Positions 15,444 through 23,411 of a stretch of DNA of 64,000 nt are shown one piece after another. The first letter of the stretch is position 1, and each line of letters begins with the position of its first letter. A model generated the notes under the pieces. The model was not told the origin of the DNA and did not search any database. It saw only the letters and a program-made list of their open reading frames with translations. Source of the DNA: Streptomyces sp. Je 1-369 (GTDB lineage: Bacteria > Actinomycetota > Actinomycetes > Streptomycetales > Streptomycetaceae); NCBI RefSeq assembly GCF_026810505.1, contig NZ_CP101750.1, positions 7,924,515 to 7,988,514 of the forward strand. The letters are read 5' to 3'. The position numbers were made by a program, and so were the translations under genes.

Positions 15444-16088
15444 GTGGATACGGCGATGGTCCGGGCCTGGGTCGACGGCTGGGTCGTCTCGCGCGGGGCC
15501 GCACCCGCGGTGGAGGAGCCCTGGGGATACACGTTCGACGTAGGCCTGGCCCACCACGTGACCCGCCACGTCCTGACCGCCACCGACGAGGCCGTCATCC
15601 GCGGAGTCGCCGAGAAGACCACGGCTCCCGGCACCTGGCTCAAGGTGTTCACGGTCCCGGAAACCATCGCCCCCTGTCTCACACCGGAGTGGGCGTTCGA
15701 CGACCCCTGCTTCCTGATGTCGACGCCCCTGCGCACCGCCGCGACGGACCTCCTGACCGGCTACGCGCTGCGCACCTGGAGCCGGGGCGGCGTGATGCGA
15801 GCCCTCGTCCTGGCTCCGGACGGCTCCTTCGCCGCCCACGGCCAGGCCGCGGGCCCGCCCGGTGCCGAGACCGTCGTCTTCGACCAGATAGAGACCGCGA
15901 CGGCGCACCGCCGCAAGGGCCTCGGACGCACCGTCATGAACGCCCTGGCGAACGCGTCGGCCGAGACGGGCGCCCGCAACGGGATGCTCGGCGCGACGGT
16001 CGAGGGACGCGGCCTGTACGAGTCGCTCGGCTGGACCGTTGAGGCGCCCCTCACCGGTGTCTGCCGCACATCGCCCGACGCGGGCTGA
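15444..16088 (+). CDS. GNAT-family N-acetyltransferase
   Basis: 214 residues, starting at GTG with a good ribosome site (TGGAGG). The acetyl-CoA motif A is in FDQIETATAHRRKGLGRTVMNAL (Q/R-x-x-G-x-G/A), followed by the motif B region GLYESLGWTVE. The N-terminal half is a variable substrate domain. It transfers acetyl from acetyl-CoA to an unknown amine. The next gene begins 11 bp downstream. Confidence 0.82.
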   Translation: MDTAMVRAWVDGWVVSRGAAPAVEEPWGYTFDVGLAHHVTRHVLTATDEAVIRGVAEKTTAPGTWLKVFTVPETIAPCLTPEWAFDDPCFLMSTPLRTAATDLLTGYALRTWSRGGVMRALVLAPDGSFAAHGQAAGPPGAETVVFDQIETATAHRRKGLGRTVMNALANASAETGARNGMLGATVEGRGLYESLGWTVEAPLTGVCRTSPDAG

Positions 16089-16099
16089 GGGCACCGGCC

Positions 16100-16651
16100 A
16101 TGGAGTTCTTCTGCTACCACCGCGACAGGCCGGGCTCGATGACGCTGCGCGAGGAACTGGGGGAGGCGCACTGGTCGTACATGGACCGGTATGCCGCTGA
16201 GCTGATCGCCCGCGGCCCGACCTTCGCCGACGACGGCGAGACGGCCTCCGGCAGCGTCCACATCGTCGACCTGCCGGACCCCGCCGCCGCCCGTGCGTTC
16301 GCCCACGACGAGCCCAACCACCAGGCCGGCGTGTACCGGGACGTCCTCCTGCGTCGCTGGCGCAACATGCTGGGCCGCACCATGTGGGACTTCCCCGGCG
16401 GCCGTAGCGGCGGCAACCGATACCTGGTCCTGGGCCTCGGCCCGCAGTACCCCGCCGACCTCCCCGAACCGCCCCACGACCGGGACGAGCTCATCGCGTA
16501 CGGGCCGCTCCTCTCCGACGACGGCACGGCCTGGCTCGGCACGGCGGCGCTGCTCCGGGCCCCGGACCCGGAGACCGCACGCGCCGTGCTGTCCCCGGAC
16601 CCGTACGCCGACATCGAGGTCCACGACTGGGAGTTCGGCGGACGACGCTGA
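16100..16651 (+). CDS. Protein with two YCII-like domains
   Basis: 183 residues. The N-half (FFCYHRDRPGSM ... ELIARGPTFADDGETASGSVHIVDLPDPAAARAF) and the C-half (RDELIAYGPLLSDDGTAWLGTAALLRAPDPETARAV) each match the YCII fold, with the GPL/GPT..DDG motif in both. The internal duplication is clear. YCII proteins are ferredoxin-fold proteins of poorly known, possibly enzymatic, function. It probably forms an operon with the preceding GNAT gene. Confidence 0.75.
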   Translation: MEFFCYHRDRPGSMTLREELGEAHWSYMDRYAAELIARGPTFADDGETASGSVHIVDLPDPAAARAFAHDEPNHQAGVYRDVLLRRWRNMLGRTMWDFPGGRSGGNRYLVLGLGPQYPADLPEPPHDRDELIAYGPLLSDDGTAWLGTAALLRAPDPETARAVLSPDPYADIEVHDWEFGGRR

Positions 16652-16704
16652 GGAGCCCGCGTCGGTGACGACAGCGGATCGGCCGACTCGGCCGACCTGG
16701 CGAT

Positions 16705-17844
16705 TCAGCGGCCGTCGAGCAGGGGCCGCAGCGCCGTCACGAGACGTTCGTACTCGGTCGGCGTGTTGTAGATCTGCCCGCAGACGCGGATGCCACCGCC
16801 ACCCGGCCACGGCCAGATCAGGACGCGGAAGCCCAGGCGGGCGGCGATCTCCTCGCGCAGGGACGCCGCCTCGTCCGGAGTGCGGGCCAGACCGGGCGGC
16901 AGCCGCAGCGACCGCATGGCCAGCCGCTCGTCGGCGGGAAGCGGCGTCAGCCCCGGCAGCCCGGCGAGGAGCTCGGCGCCGTACGCAGCGAGGGCGCTGT
17001 TGTGGGCACGTACGCGGTCGGGTCCGAGGGAGGCGATCAGGTCGAGGCCCTCGGGCGCGGCGAGCAGGCCCGTGTAGTCGGCGGTGGCCCGGTACTCGAC
17101 GGAGCGGGGGAAGCCGCGGCCGTCCTCCCAGGAGGGCACGGGCGCGGGCACCCGGTCCCGGTGCGCGGGAGCCACCGTGAGCAGCGCGCTGCCCGGCGGC
17201 GCGTACCCCCACTTGTGCAGGTTCCCGAACCAGAAATCGGGCGCACCGGCGAGCGGGTCGGCGAGCATGCCCGGGGCGTGGGCGCCGTCCACCACGGTGG
17301 TCACCCCGCGCTCGGCCAGGTCGGCGAGGAGCGCGGGCGTGGCGATGAACCGGGCGGTGGGCGAGCTGATGTGGTCGAGGAGGGCGACGCGGGTGCGCGG
17401 GGTGAGGCCCGCGAGCACGGCCTTGCGCACGGCCTCCTCGTCGGGGAGCGCCGGGTCGAGGGGGACGGTGACGACACGGGCCCGGCGGGCCGCGGCCGCG
17501 ACGACGGTGCCGTAGCCGTGGTCGGTGACCAGCACCTCGTCGTCGGGCGTCAACCGCAGGGCGTCCAGGGCGAGTCCCGCGGCCTCGGTGGCGTTGGTGA
17601 CGAGGGCGGCGCCCTCGGGATCGGTGCCGAGCCGGGCCGCGATACGGCCGCGGGCGTCGGCGAGCCGGTCGGGGACGCCGAGGAAGAAGCGGTCGGGATC
17701 GGCGGCCGCCTCCTCCGCGATGCGCCGGTGGACTTGGGCGACGGGGACCGGCACGGCGCCGAACGACCCGTGGTTGAGATGGGCGACCTCGGCGCCGAGC
17801 CGGAACAGTTCGGTGCCGCCGGGGAAGGCGGCGGGCGCGGTCAC
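16705..17844 (-). CDS. Class V aminotransferase-fold protein (isopenicillin-N-epimerase-like)
   Basis: 379 residues, starting at GTG. The fold-type I PLP signature of class V is present: HLNHGSFGAVP at the N-terminus, VDGAHAPG (PLP-ring Asp) and FGNLHKWGYAPPGSA with the Schiff-base Lys. It is close to the CefD-like/hercynylcysteine-lyase-type group. No sulphur-transfer Cys loop is evident, so a desulphurase role is unlikely. It is convergent with the YCII gene and stands alone. The substrate is unknown. Confidence 0.85.
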   Translation of the reverse strand: MTAPAAFPGGTELFRLGAEVAHLNHGSFGAVPVPVAQVHRRIAEEAAADPDRFFLGVPDRLADARGRIAARLGTDPEGAALVTNATEAAGLALDALRLTPDDEVLVTDHGYGTVVAAAARRARVVTVPLDPALPDEEAVRKAVLAGLTPRTRVALLDHISSPTARFIATPALLADLAERGVTTVVDGAHAPGMLADPLAGAPDFWFGNLHKWGYAPPGSALLTVAPAHRDRVPAPVPSWEDGRGFPRSVEYRATADYTGLLAAPEGLDLIASLGPDRVRAHNSALAAYGAELLAGLPGLTPLPADERLAMRSLRLPPGLARTPDEAASLREEIAARLGFRVLIWPWPGGGGIRVCGQIYNTPTEYERLVTALRPLLDGR

Positions 17845-17919
17845 CGTGCCTCCGGGGTGCGGGCGCGGCCGACGGGGACGACTATGCGAAAACGTGTAGG
17901 GACCATGCCGTTGATGGTC

Positions 17920-18018
17920 TCAGCTCGTTCCCGCGTACAGGCCCCATCCGATCCCGCCCCACGCCACCAGCTGCCACAGCCCGCACCACCCGCCCGCACC
18001 GCGCCCTCCCCTCGTCAC
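17920..18018 (-). CDS. Very small membrane protein (32 aa), hypothetical
   Basis: A GTG-initiated frame of 32 residues: a Gly/Arg-rich start and one hydrophobic segment (LWQLVAWGGIGWGLYAGTS, 19 residues) that reaches the C-terminus. It lies 70 bp downstream of the YbdK-type ligase gene on the same strand. The Trp-rich helix is more protein-like than the other frames here. There is no strong ribosome site. It is offered as a possible small gene. Confidence 0.35.
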   Translation of the reverse strand: MTRGGRGAGGWCGLWQLVAWGGIGWGLYAGTS

Positions 18019-18088
18019 GGCCCGACGTGATCGTCGTCGGGCCGCCGACGAGAGTGGACGGTCCGCGAACGTCAGCCGTGCGGCGCGG

Positions 18089-19246
18089 TCACACCGGGCT
18101 CGTGCGGCGCACGCACTCCTTCACCACCTCCCGCAGACTGCCCGTCCGCTCCAGCAGGTCCCGCTGCACGCGGGCGCCGTTCCCGTGCTTCAGGAGGTCC
18201 TCCGCGGTTCCGCGGGCCAGGTCGAGGTCGCCCGTGTCCTCCAGGGCGTCGTGGACGTGGTCGAGGAGGGCGTGGACCACCTCGTCGCTGGGGGCGGGAC
18301 GCATCGTGACCGGGTGGAGCAGGGTGTCGTCCAGGCCGGAGCGGGCCGCCCGCCACGCGGCGAGGCGCAGGGAGGCGACGCCGTGGGGGAGCGGTGGGCG
18401 GCCGGCGCGCCAGTCACGGGCGGCCGTCTCGACCAGGGCCCGCGCCAGCGTGGCGATCAGGACGGTCGACGAGGCCTCCAGGCAGACGTCCGACACGCGG
18501 ATCTCGACCGTGGGGTAGCGGTGGGAGAGCCGGGCGTCGAAGTAGACCATGCCCCGGTCGCGCAGGACGCCGGTCGCGGTCATCTCCGCGACCTGCTCCT
18601 CGTACCGTGCCGCGGAGCCGAAGATCTCGGTGGGGCCCGCCATCGGCCAGCGGCCCCACACCCTGCTGCGGTAGCTGCTGTACAAGCTGTCGTTGCCCTG
18701 CCAGAAAGGCGAGTTGGCGCTCAGCGCGACCAGGACCGGCAGCCAGGACCTGATGCGGTCGATGACCGCCACGCCCTCCTCGTCCGAGCCGACCGACACA
18801 TGGACGTGACAGCCGCACGTCAGCTGCTCCTGTGTCGTCAGGCCGAACTGCGCCTCCATCCACTGGAAGCGGTCGCCCGTGGTCACCGCCGGGCTCACGG
18901 GCAGCGGCGACGTCGCGAGCGCGGCCACCGCCCCGCCCACGTCTCCGGCGTGCCGTGCCGCGTCCGCGCGCCAGCGGGCCACTTCCTCCGCGAGGTCGGC
19001 CATGTTCGACCGTGGCTGCGTGGCGAATTCGAGCTGCTGCCCGTGCAGTTCCCTCTCGAAGGTCTCCTCCTCGGGCTCGCGGTAGTCGTCGGCCTGCTTC
19101 TCGGCGCCGGAGCTCTCCTCCGTGTCCCTGGCCGCCCGGGCCAGGACGGCCGAGGACAGGGCGCGAGGCTCGCCGCTCTCACGGTCGACCAGGAGGAGTT
19201 CCTCCTCCACTCCTACAGTGCGCAAAGGAGACCGCCTCTCTTCCAT
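18089..19246 (-). CDS. YbdK-type carboxylate-amine ligase (glutamate-cysteine ligase family 2)
   Basis: 385 residues with GCS2 landmarks: RTVGVEEELLLVD at the N-terminus (GVEEE metal-binding Glu cluster), LTCGCHVHVSV, SANSPFWQGNDSLYSSYRSRVW and YPTVEIRVSDVC. The full length matches the family (about 370). It joins Cys or another amine to the gamma-carboxyl of Glu with ATP in the type enzyme; the physiological product in Streptomyces is uncertain. The ATG at 19246 (MEERRSPLRT) is chosen over an ATG four codons upstream. It diverges from the F420-type gene 115 bp away. Confidence 0.88.
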   Translation of the reverse strand: MEERRSPLRTVGVEEELLLVDRESGEPRALSSAVLARAARDTEESSGAEKQADDYREPEEETFERELHGQQLEFATQPRSNMADLAEEVARWRADAARHAGDVGGAVAALATSPLPVSPAVTTGDRFQWMEAQFGLTTQEQLTCGCHVHVSVGSDEEGVAVIDRIRSWLPVLVALSANSPFWQGNDSLYSSYRSRVWGRWPMAGPTEIFGSAARYEEQVAEMTATGVLRDRGMVYFDARLSHRYPTVEIRVSDVCLEASSTVLIATLARALVETAARDWRAGRPPLPHGVASLRLAAWRAARSGLDDTLLHPVTMRPAPSDEVVHALLDHVHDALEDTGDLDLARGTAEDLLKHGNGARVQRDLLERTGSLREVVKECVRRTSPV

Positions 19247-19361
19247 GTCACATCGCAATGTCTCGCTGTCCCCTGTACCCCCGGACCGGGTCCACAGCCG
19301 TACGGTGGAGCTACGGGCCGCCGGAGGTTTCAGCGAGGGCTCTTCGGCAAACCGATCACTT

Positions 19362-20327
19362 ATGGTGCAAATCGGCTACACAATGATGACCGAGCAGGCC
19401 GGTCCGCGCGCACTCGTCGACGACCTCGTCGCCGCGGAGCGGGCAGGCTTCGACTTCTCCGTCACCTCCGACCACTATTTCCCGTGGCTGGAGGAGCAGG
19501 GGCACTCCCCGTACGCGTGGAGCGTGCTCGGCGCGGCCGCGCAGGCGACGTCGCGCATCCCCCTCATGACGTACGTGACCTGCCCGACGGTCCGCTACCA
19601 CCCCGCTGTCGTGGCGCAGAAGGCCGCGACGATGCAGCTGCTCTCCGAGGGCCGCTTCCGGCTGGGGCTCGGCTCGGGCGAGAACCTCAACGAGCACATC
19701 GTCGGCGCGGGCTGGCCCTCCGCCCGCGTCCGCATCGAGATGCTCGAAGAGGCCGTCGAGATCATCCGCGCGCTCTTCACCGGCGACAACGTGAACCATG
19801 AAGGCACCCACTTCGACGTGGCCAACGCCAAGCTGTGGGACGTGCCCGACGAGCTGCCGCCCATCGGCATCGCCGTCTCCGGCGAACGGTCCTGCTCGCT
19901 CGCCGGACGCCACGCCGACCTCGTCATCGCGACCGAGCCCAAGGCCGAGCTGATCGAGTCCTTCGACAAGCACGGAGGTCGCGGCAAGCCCCGCGTGGGG
20001 CAGCTGCCCGTCTGCTACGACACCGACAAGGACGCGGCGATCGCCCGCGCCCACGACCAGTTCCGCTGGTCGGTCGGTGGCTGGCCCGTCAACTCCGAGC
20101 TGCCGGGACCCTCGGGGTTCTCCGGCGCCACGCAGTTCGTCACCAAGGAGGACATGGCGAAGCAGGTCCCCTGCGGCGACAACGTCGACGACTTCGTCGA
20201 GGCCGTACGCCCCTTCGCCGAAGCGGGCTTCACGGAGATCGCCCTCGTCCAGGTGGGCGGCGACCAGCAGCGCCCCTTCATCGACTGGGCGGAGAAGAAG
20301 CTCCTGCCCGCCCTGCGGGAGCTGTGA
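19362..20327 (+). CDS. LLM-class F420-dependent oxidoreductase (F420-dependent glucose-6-phosphate dehydrogenase-like)
   Basis: 321 residues of luciferase-like TIM barrel: IGYTMMTEQAGP at the start, DFSVTSDHYFPWLEEQGHSPYAW (active-site SDHYFPW region), GLGSGENLNEHIVG and IGIAVSGERS. This is the TIGR03557-type F420 family that includes Fgd-like enzymes. It reduces F420 at the expense of a sugar phosphate or alcohol, or uses F420H2 in reverse. The ATG at 19362 begins the conserved N-terminus; the upstream reading frame is not protein-like. The stop overlaps the next GTG start. Confidence 0.87.
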   Translation: MVQIGYTMMTEQAGPRALVDDLVAAERAGFDFSVTSDHYFPWLEEQGHSPYAWSVLGAAAQATSRIPLMTYVTCPTVRYHPAVVAQKAATMQLLSEGRFRLGLGSGENLNEHIVGAGWPSARVRIEMLEEAVEIIRALFTGDNVNHEGTHFDVANAKLWDVPDELPPIGIAVSGERSCSLAGRHADLVIATEPKAELIESFDKHGGRGKPRVGQLPVCYDTDKDAAIARAHDQFRWSVGGWPVNSELPGPSGFSGATQFVTKEDMAKQVPCGDNVDDFVEAVRPFAEAGFTEIALVQVGGDQQRPFIDWAEKKLLPALREL

Positions 20328-20746
20328 CGCGCCGGGCGGCCGGCGAGCACCCCGAGTCCCCGCACCCCCCGTCCGCGGACCTCGTGCAGGTGGTCCTCGG
20401 CGAGTGCTCCCCGGCCGACGCCGACACCGTGTTCAACGTACTGCGCGAACACTTCCCCACCGACCGCGGCGCCGACGCGCCGGGCCGGACAGGGGAGGCC
20501 ACCCCGGAGGTCTGGACCGGCGGTTTCCTCGCCGACCACAGCCCGGGCTCCGTGCCGGGCGTGCTCCTCGCGGGCACGGTCGCCGCGGACTTGCAGGGCG
20601 GACCGGTCGCGGTGTCCCGGCTGCGCGCGGCGCTCGCCTCGGCCTTCGTCGTGACGGACGCGGGCACGGTGTCCGGGGACCAGGAGGTCGAGGTGCGGCT
20701 GCGCCTGACCGGCCCCGACGAGGGGGCGCCGCCCGGGGACGCCTGA
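20324..20746 (+). CDS. Hypothetical protein (140 aa) coupled to the F420 enzyme
   Basis: 140 residues, starting at GTG that overlaps the upstream stop (GTGA), so translation is coupled. A Pro-rich start is followed by a compact domain (LVQVVLGECSPADADTVFNVLREHF; SRLRAALASAFVVTD; EVEVRLRLTGP). There is no signal peptide and no recognised family. Context suggests a partner of the F420-dependent enzyme, but this is only inference. Confidence 0.65.
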   Translation: MTRRAAGEHPESPHPPSADLVQVVLGECSPADADTVFNVLREHFPTDRGADAPGRTGEATPEVWTGGFLADHSPGSVPGVLLAGTVAADLQGGPVAVSRLRAALASAFVVTDAGTVSGDQEVEVRLRLTGPDEGAPPGDA

Positions 20747-20867
20747 GCGGTTGCCCCGATCAGGTGTACGTCCGCGTGTCGGATCGGGACCTTCCGTACG
20801 GCGCGACGGGGTGCGGCATGGTCGGAGGGCCCGTATCCCGACGGGACCGCGAAGGAGTACCGCACTG

Positions 20868-21272
20868 GTGCGCGCAACAAGGCCGGTCGTCGCCGTGACA
20901 CTGCTGGGCTGCGCCCTCGCCGGCTGCGGAGGCGTCGACGCACGCGAGGACGCCGCGGCCCGCGCCGCCGCCCGCTTCGAGGCCGGCCTCCGCGCCCCGG
21001 ACGCCGCACGCGGGTGCGCGGCGCTCGCCCCCGGCACTCTCGAGGAACTGGAACACTCCGCCGAACAGCCCTGCGCGAAGGCCCTGCCGGACGCGCGGGT
21101 CCCGCTGTCGACAAGGGTGCGGCACGTCGACGTGTACGGGCGCCAGGCCCGCGTCGTGACCGACCGCGACACCCTCTTCCTCTCGTCCTTCCCGGACGGC
21201 TGGAGGATCACGGCCGCAGGCTGCACCCCACGCCCCGAGAAGCCGTACCAGTGCCAGATCAAGGGGAGTTGA
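20868..21272 (+). CDS. Small lipoprotein (134 aa)
   Basis: 134 residues from a GTG with the ribosome site GAAGGAG. A short Arg-rich n-region and a hydrophobic core end in the lipobox LAGC-G, so Cys is the lipidated residue. The mature part has four further Cys residues (GCAALA, QPCAKA, GCTPRP, YQCQIK), probably two disulphides, and a small alpha-beta domain (ARVVTDRDTLFLSSFPDGWRI) reminiscent of DUF4878-like secreted proteins. Downstream lies a 27-codon gene and DUF6766, all on the same strand. Confidence 0.75.
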   Translation: MRATRPVVAVTLLGCALAGCGGVDAREDAAARAAARFEAGLRAPDAARGCAALAPGTLEELEHSAEQPCAKALPDARVPLSTRVRHVDVYGRQARVVTDRDTLFLSSFPDGWRITAAGCTPRPEKPYQCQIKGS

Positions 21273-21275
21273 CCG

Positions 21276-21359
21276 GTGCGGACGATGTTCACGGTGTATC
21301 TGGTGATGGTCGCCGCGGGGCTGGCCTACTGCACGGTGCTCGGACTGATCCAGCGGTGA
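21276..21359 (+). CDS. 27-residue single-span membrane peptide
   Basis: A GTG start follows the ribosome-like AAGGGGAG by 5 bp, and the frame encodes VRTMFTVYLVMVAAGLAYCT plus 7 residues (LGLIQR region): one clean transmembrane helix. It sits 3 bp after the lipoprotein stop and 16 bp before the DUF6766 start. Small proteins of this shape next to DUF6766 genes are credible in Streptomyces. The function is unknown; possibly a subunit or regulator of the downstream membrane protein. Confidence 0.55.
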   Translation: MRTMFTVYLVMVAAGLAYCTVLGLIQR

Positions 21360-21379
21360 GGGGACTGATCCAGCGGTGA
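21342..21379 (+). repeat. 18-bp direct duplication at a stop/start junction
   Basis: GGACTGATCCAGCGGTGA occurs at 21342-21359 and again at 21362-21379. The first copy ends with the stop codon of the 27-codon gene. The second copy supplies the GTG (with overlapping TGA) where DUF6766 starts. The duplication therefore appears to have created or relocated the downstream start. Confidence 0.85.
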
Positions 21380-22062
21380 CGGGGTTCCTGCGTTTCGTAC
21401 GGGACAACAGCCTCACCCTCGCCTTCGGCGTGGGCTTCCTGCTGTCCCTCGCCGGGCAGGCGGTCGCAGGGCACGCCGACTTCAACAACCAGCTCGTCGC
21501 GGAGGACCTCGCCCCGATGAGCTTCGGCGGCTATCTGCTGTCGTCCGACTTCGCCGTGGACGTGATGGAGAACTGGCAGTCCGAGTACCTGCAGTTCTTC
21601 CTGTACATCTTCGGCACCGTGTGGCTCCTCCAGCGCGGGTCCCCCGAGTCCAAGGAGCTCCACAAGGCGGGCACGGAGTCCGACGAGGACCAGAAGGTCG
21701 GCGCGCACGCGAAGCCCGACTCGCCGCGCTGGGCAGCGGTCGGGGGCGTGCGTCAGGCCTGGTATTCCCGGTCCCTCGGCACCCTCATGTGCACCCTGTT
21801 CCTGCTCTCCTGGCTGGCCCAGTCCGTCACCGGCACCGCCGCGTACAACGAACAGCACCTGCGCGAACTCCAGGCGCCCGTCAGCTGGTTCCAGTACCTC
21901 GGCGCCGCCGACTTCTGGAGCCGCACCCTGCAGAACTGGCAGTCCGAGCTCCTCGCCGTGGGCTGCATGGCCGCCTTCTCCGTCTATCTGCGCCAGCGCG
22001 GCTCCCCGGAGTCGAAGCCGGTCGGCTCGCCGCACACCGCGACCGGCGTCGAGGGCGGCTGA
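21376..22062 (+). CDS. DUF6766 family membrane protein with internal duplication
   Basis: 228 residues, four predicted membrane segments in two repeats. Each half has the pattern short TM, then Phe/Tyr-Leu-...-NWQSE, TM, LxQRGSPESK. The strings NWQSEYLQFFLYIF...LLQRGSPESK (residues about 66-94) and NWQSELLAVGCMAA...LRQRGSPESK (about 188-215) show an ancient tandem duplication. The two halves are separated by a charged linker. The family function is unknown. The gene ends 21 bp from the convergent diiron-oxidase gene. Confidence 0.8.
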   Translation: MTGFLRFVRDNSLTLAFGVGFLLSLAGQAVAGHADFNNQLVAEDLAPMSFGGYLLSSDFAVDVMENWQSEYLQFFLYIFGTVWLLQRGSPESKELHKAGTESDEDQKVGAHAKPDSPRWAAVGGVRQAWYSRSLGTLMCTLFLLSWLAQSVTGTAAYNEQHLRELQAPVSWFQYLGAADFWSRTLQNWQSELLAVGCMAAFSVYLRQRGSPESKPVGSPHTATGVEGG

Positions 22063-22083
22063 CGTACCACCACGGGCTTCTTC

Positions 22084-23154
22084 TCAGTCTGTTGCGGCGC
22101 CGGGCGCGTCGGAGAGCGGGACGAGCAGGGCGCTGCGCCCCTGCCGCCACGCCTCGAGCAGTCGTGCGCCGAGGCGGTCCTCCAGGAACCCCGTCGCACG
22201 GACGCCGAAGGCGACGTCCGCCTCCAGGCCGGGCTCGGCGGCGAGGAGACCGCCGACGACGTCCCGCCGGACCAGCTGCTCGTGCACGGCGTCCGCCTCC
22301 ACGTGCTCGTCGTAGAAGCGCCGCGCCGCAGGACCCGCGCCGGTCCTGCGCAGCGCCGCGGCCAGCCGCCGCGAACCGGGCGACGACGTCACCTCGACCC
22401 AGGCGAAGTGCCCGACCAGCGCCCCGCGGTGGGCGCGGTGCAGGCCGAACAGGGACATCAGGTTCACGGTGGCGAGGACGTCGGCGGGAGCGGCGTCCAC
22501 GTAGTGGCCGTAGGACGTGTCGAGGCCGAGGTCGGACAGGAGGTCGGCGAAGAGCCGGGCGTGGATGTCCTCGGCACGGCCCGCGCCGAACTCGTCGTAC
22601 TCGATGGCCACCATCGCCGCCTTCGCCCGGCCGTGCAGCCGCGGGATGACCCAGGCGTGCGGGTCGGCCTCCTTGAGGTGGTACAGGGAGCGCAGCACCG
22701 CGTACTCCCTGAGCTGCCACGTCTCGCCGTCGCGCTGAAGGTGGTGGCTGACGCTCGCGTCGTCGTGCCCGACGGGCTCCACGAGCAGCGCGGCCAGCGC
22801 CCCTTCGGCGTCGTCGCTCGGCGGCACGTCGGCGTGCAGGGCGTCCAGGAAGCGGCGTTCCAGGACGTGGCGCAGGGTCAGCAGGGCCGGGTCCCACTCC
22901 CTGTCGTCGGCGACCTCGGCGAACCCCTGGTAGTGCAGTTCGTAGAGGACGTAGAGGGCGAGCTGGAGGTCGTCCCCGTAGGCGTCGGCGTGCTGCGCGT
23001 CCTTCGGCCCGGGCACGGGGGTGCCGTCCCTGAGTGCGGCGATGACCGCGCGGGACAGGTCGCCGCGGGGGGAGGGCAGCGCGGGGCTGTGGCGGCGCGA
23101 TTCGCGAGCGGCGGGGTCTGCCTCCGTGGTGCGCGTCTGCGCGGGGGCCGTCAT
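22084..23154 (-). CDS. Heme-oxygenase-like diiron oxidase (iron-containing redox enzyme family)
   Basis: 356 residues, helical. Candidate iron ligands follow the pattern of the heme-oxygenase-like diiron oxidase (HDO) superfamily: Glu72/His74 (YELHY), Glu185/Glu188 (IEYDEFG), His198 (DIHARL), Glu254 (AWVEVTS) and His284-x3-Asp288-x2-His291 (DEHVEADAVH). Relatives use O2 to cleave or hydroxylate amino or fatty acids. The ATG at 23154 follows GGAGG and overlaps the CDGSH stop (ATGA). It ends an operon with a methyltransferase and a CDGSH protein. The substrate is unknown; the redox partner is probably the CDGSH protein next door. Confidence 0.82.
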   Translation of the reverse strand: MTAPAQTRTTEADPAARESRRHSPALPSPRGDLSRAVIAALRDGTPVPGPKDAQHADAYGDDLQLALYVLYELHYQGFAEVADDREWDPALLTLRHVLERRFLDALHADVPPSDDAEGALAALLVEPVGHDDASVSHHLQRDGETWQLREYAVLRSLYHLKEADPHAWVIPRLHGRAKAAMVAIEYDEFGAGRAEDIHARLFADLLSDLGLDTSYGHYVDAAPADVLATVNLMSLFGLHRAHRGALVGHFAWVEVTSSPGSRRLAAALRRTGAGPAARRFYDEHVEADAVHEQLVRRDVVGGLLAAEPGLEADVAFGVRATGFLEDRLGARLLEAWRQGRSALLVPLSDAPGAATD

Positions 23155-23411
23155 GAAGATGCCTCCGGGTTCTCGGTGTCGGACGTGTCCGACGTGGCGG
23201 GCTTGTCCTCGTGCTGTTTCACCCGCCGTCGGTGGCTCGTGTCGCACCACGGGTACGTACGGCTGCGGCGGCAGGTGCAGATCGCCACGGTGAAGCGTGC
23301 GGAGACGGAGACGGTTCCGTCGTCGCCGACCACCTCCACAGGGCCCTCCACCAGGAGCGGCCCGTCGCGGTCGACCGTGACGCGGCGCGGGCGTTCAGGG
23401 GAGTTCGGCAC
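23151..23411 (-). CDS. CDGSH iron-sulfur domain protein
   Basis: 86 residues. The CDGSH [2Fe-2S] motif reads C45-T-C47 followed by RRSRTYPWC56-DTSH60, giving the 3Cys-1His cluster ligands. It is the short, soluble bacterial type without a membrane anchor. The GTG start overlaps the methyltransferase end by 17 bp, and the stop overlaps the diiron-oxidase start by 4 bp. It is a likely electron donor or iron-sulphur sensor for the downstream oxidase. Confidence 0.9.
   Translation of the reverse strand: MPNSPERPRRVTVDRDGPLLVEGPVEVVGDDGTVSVSARFTVAICTCRRSRTYPWCDTSHRRRVKQHEDKPATSDTSDTENPEASS

Noticed and set aside
18019..18088. Possible terminator after the YbdK-type ligase (CGGCCCGACG/CGTCGGGCCG near 18018-18053)
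   Set aside because: The stem is present but short-looped and GC-rich like many sites here; it overlaps the small candidate gene, so it was not listed as a feature.
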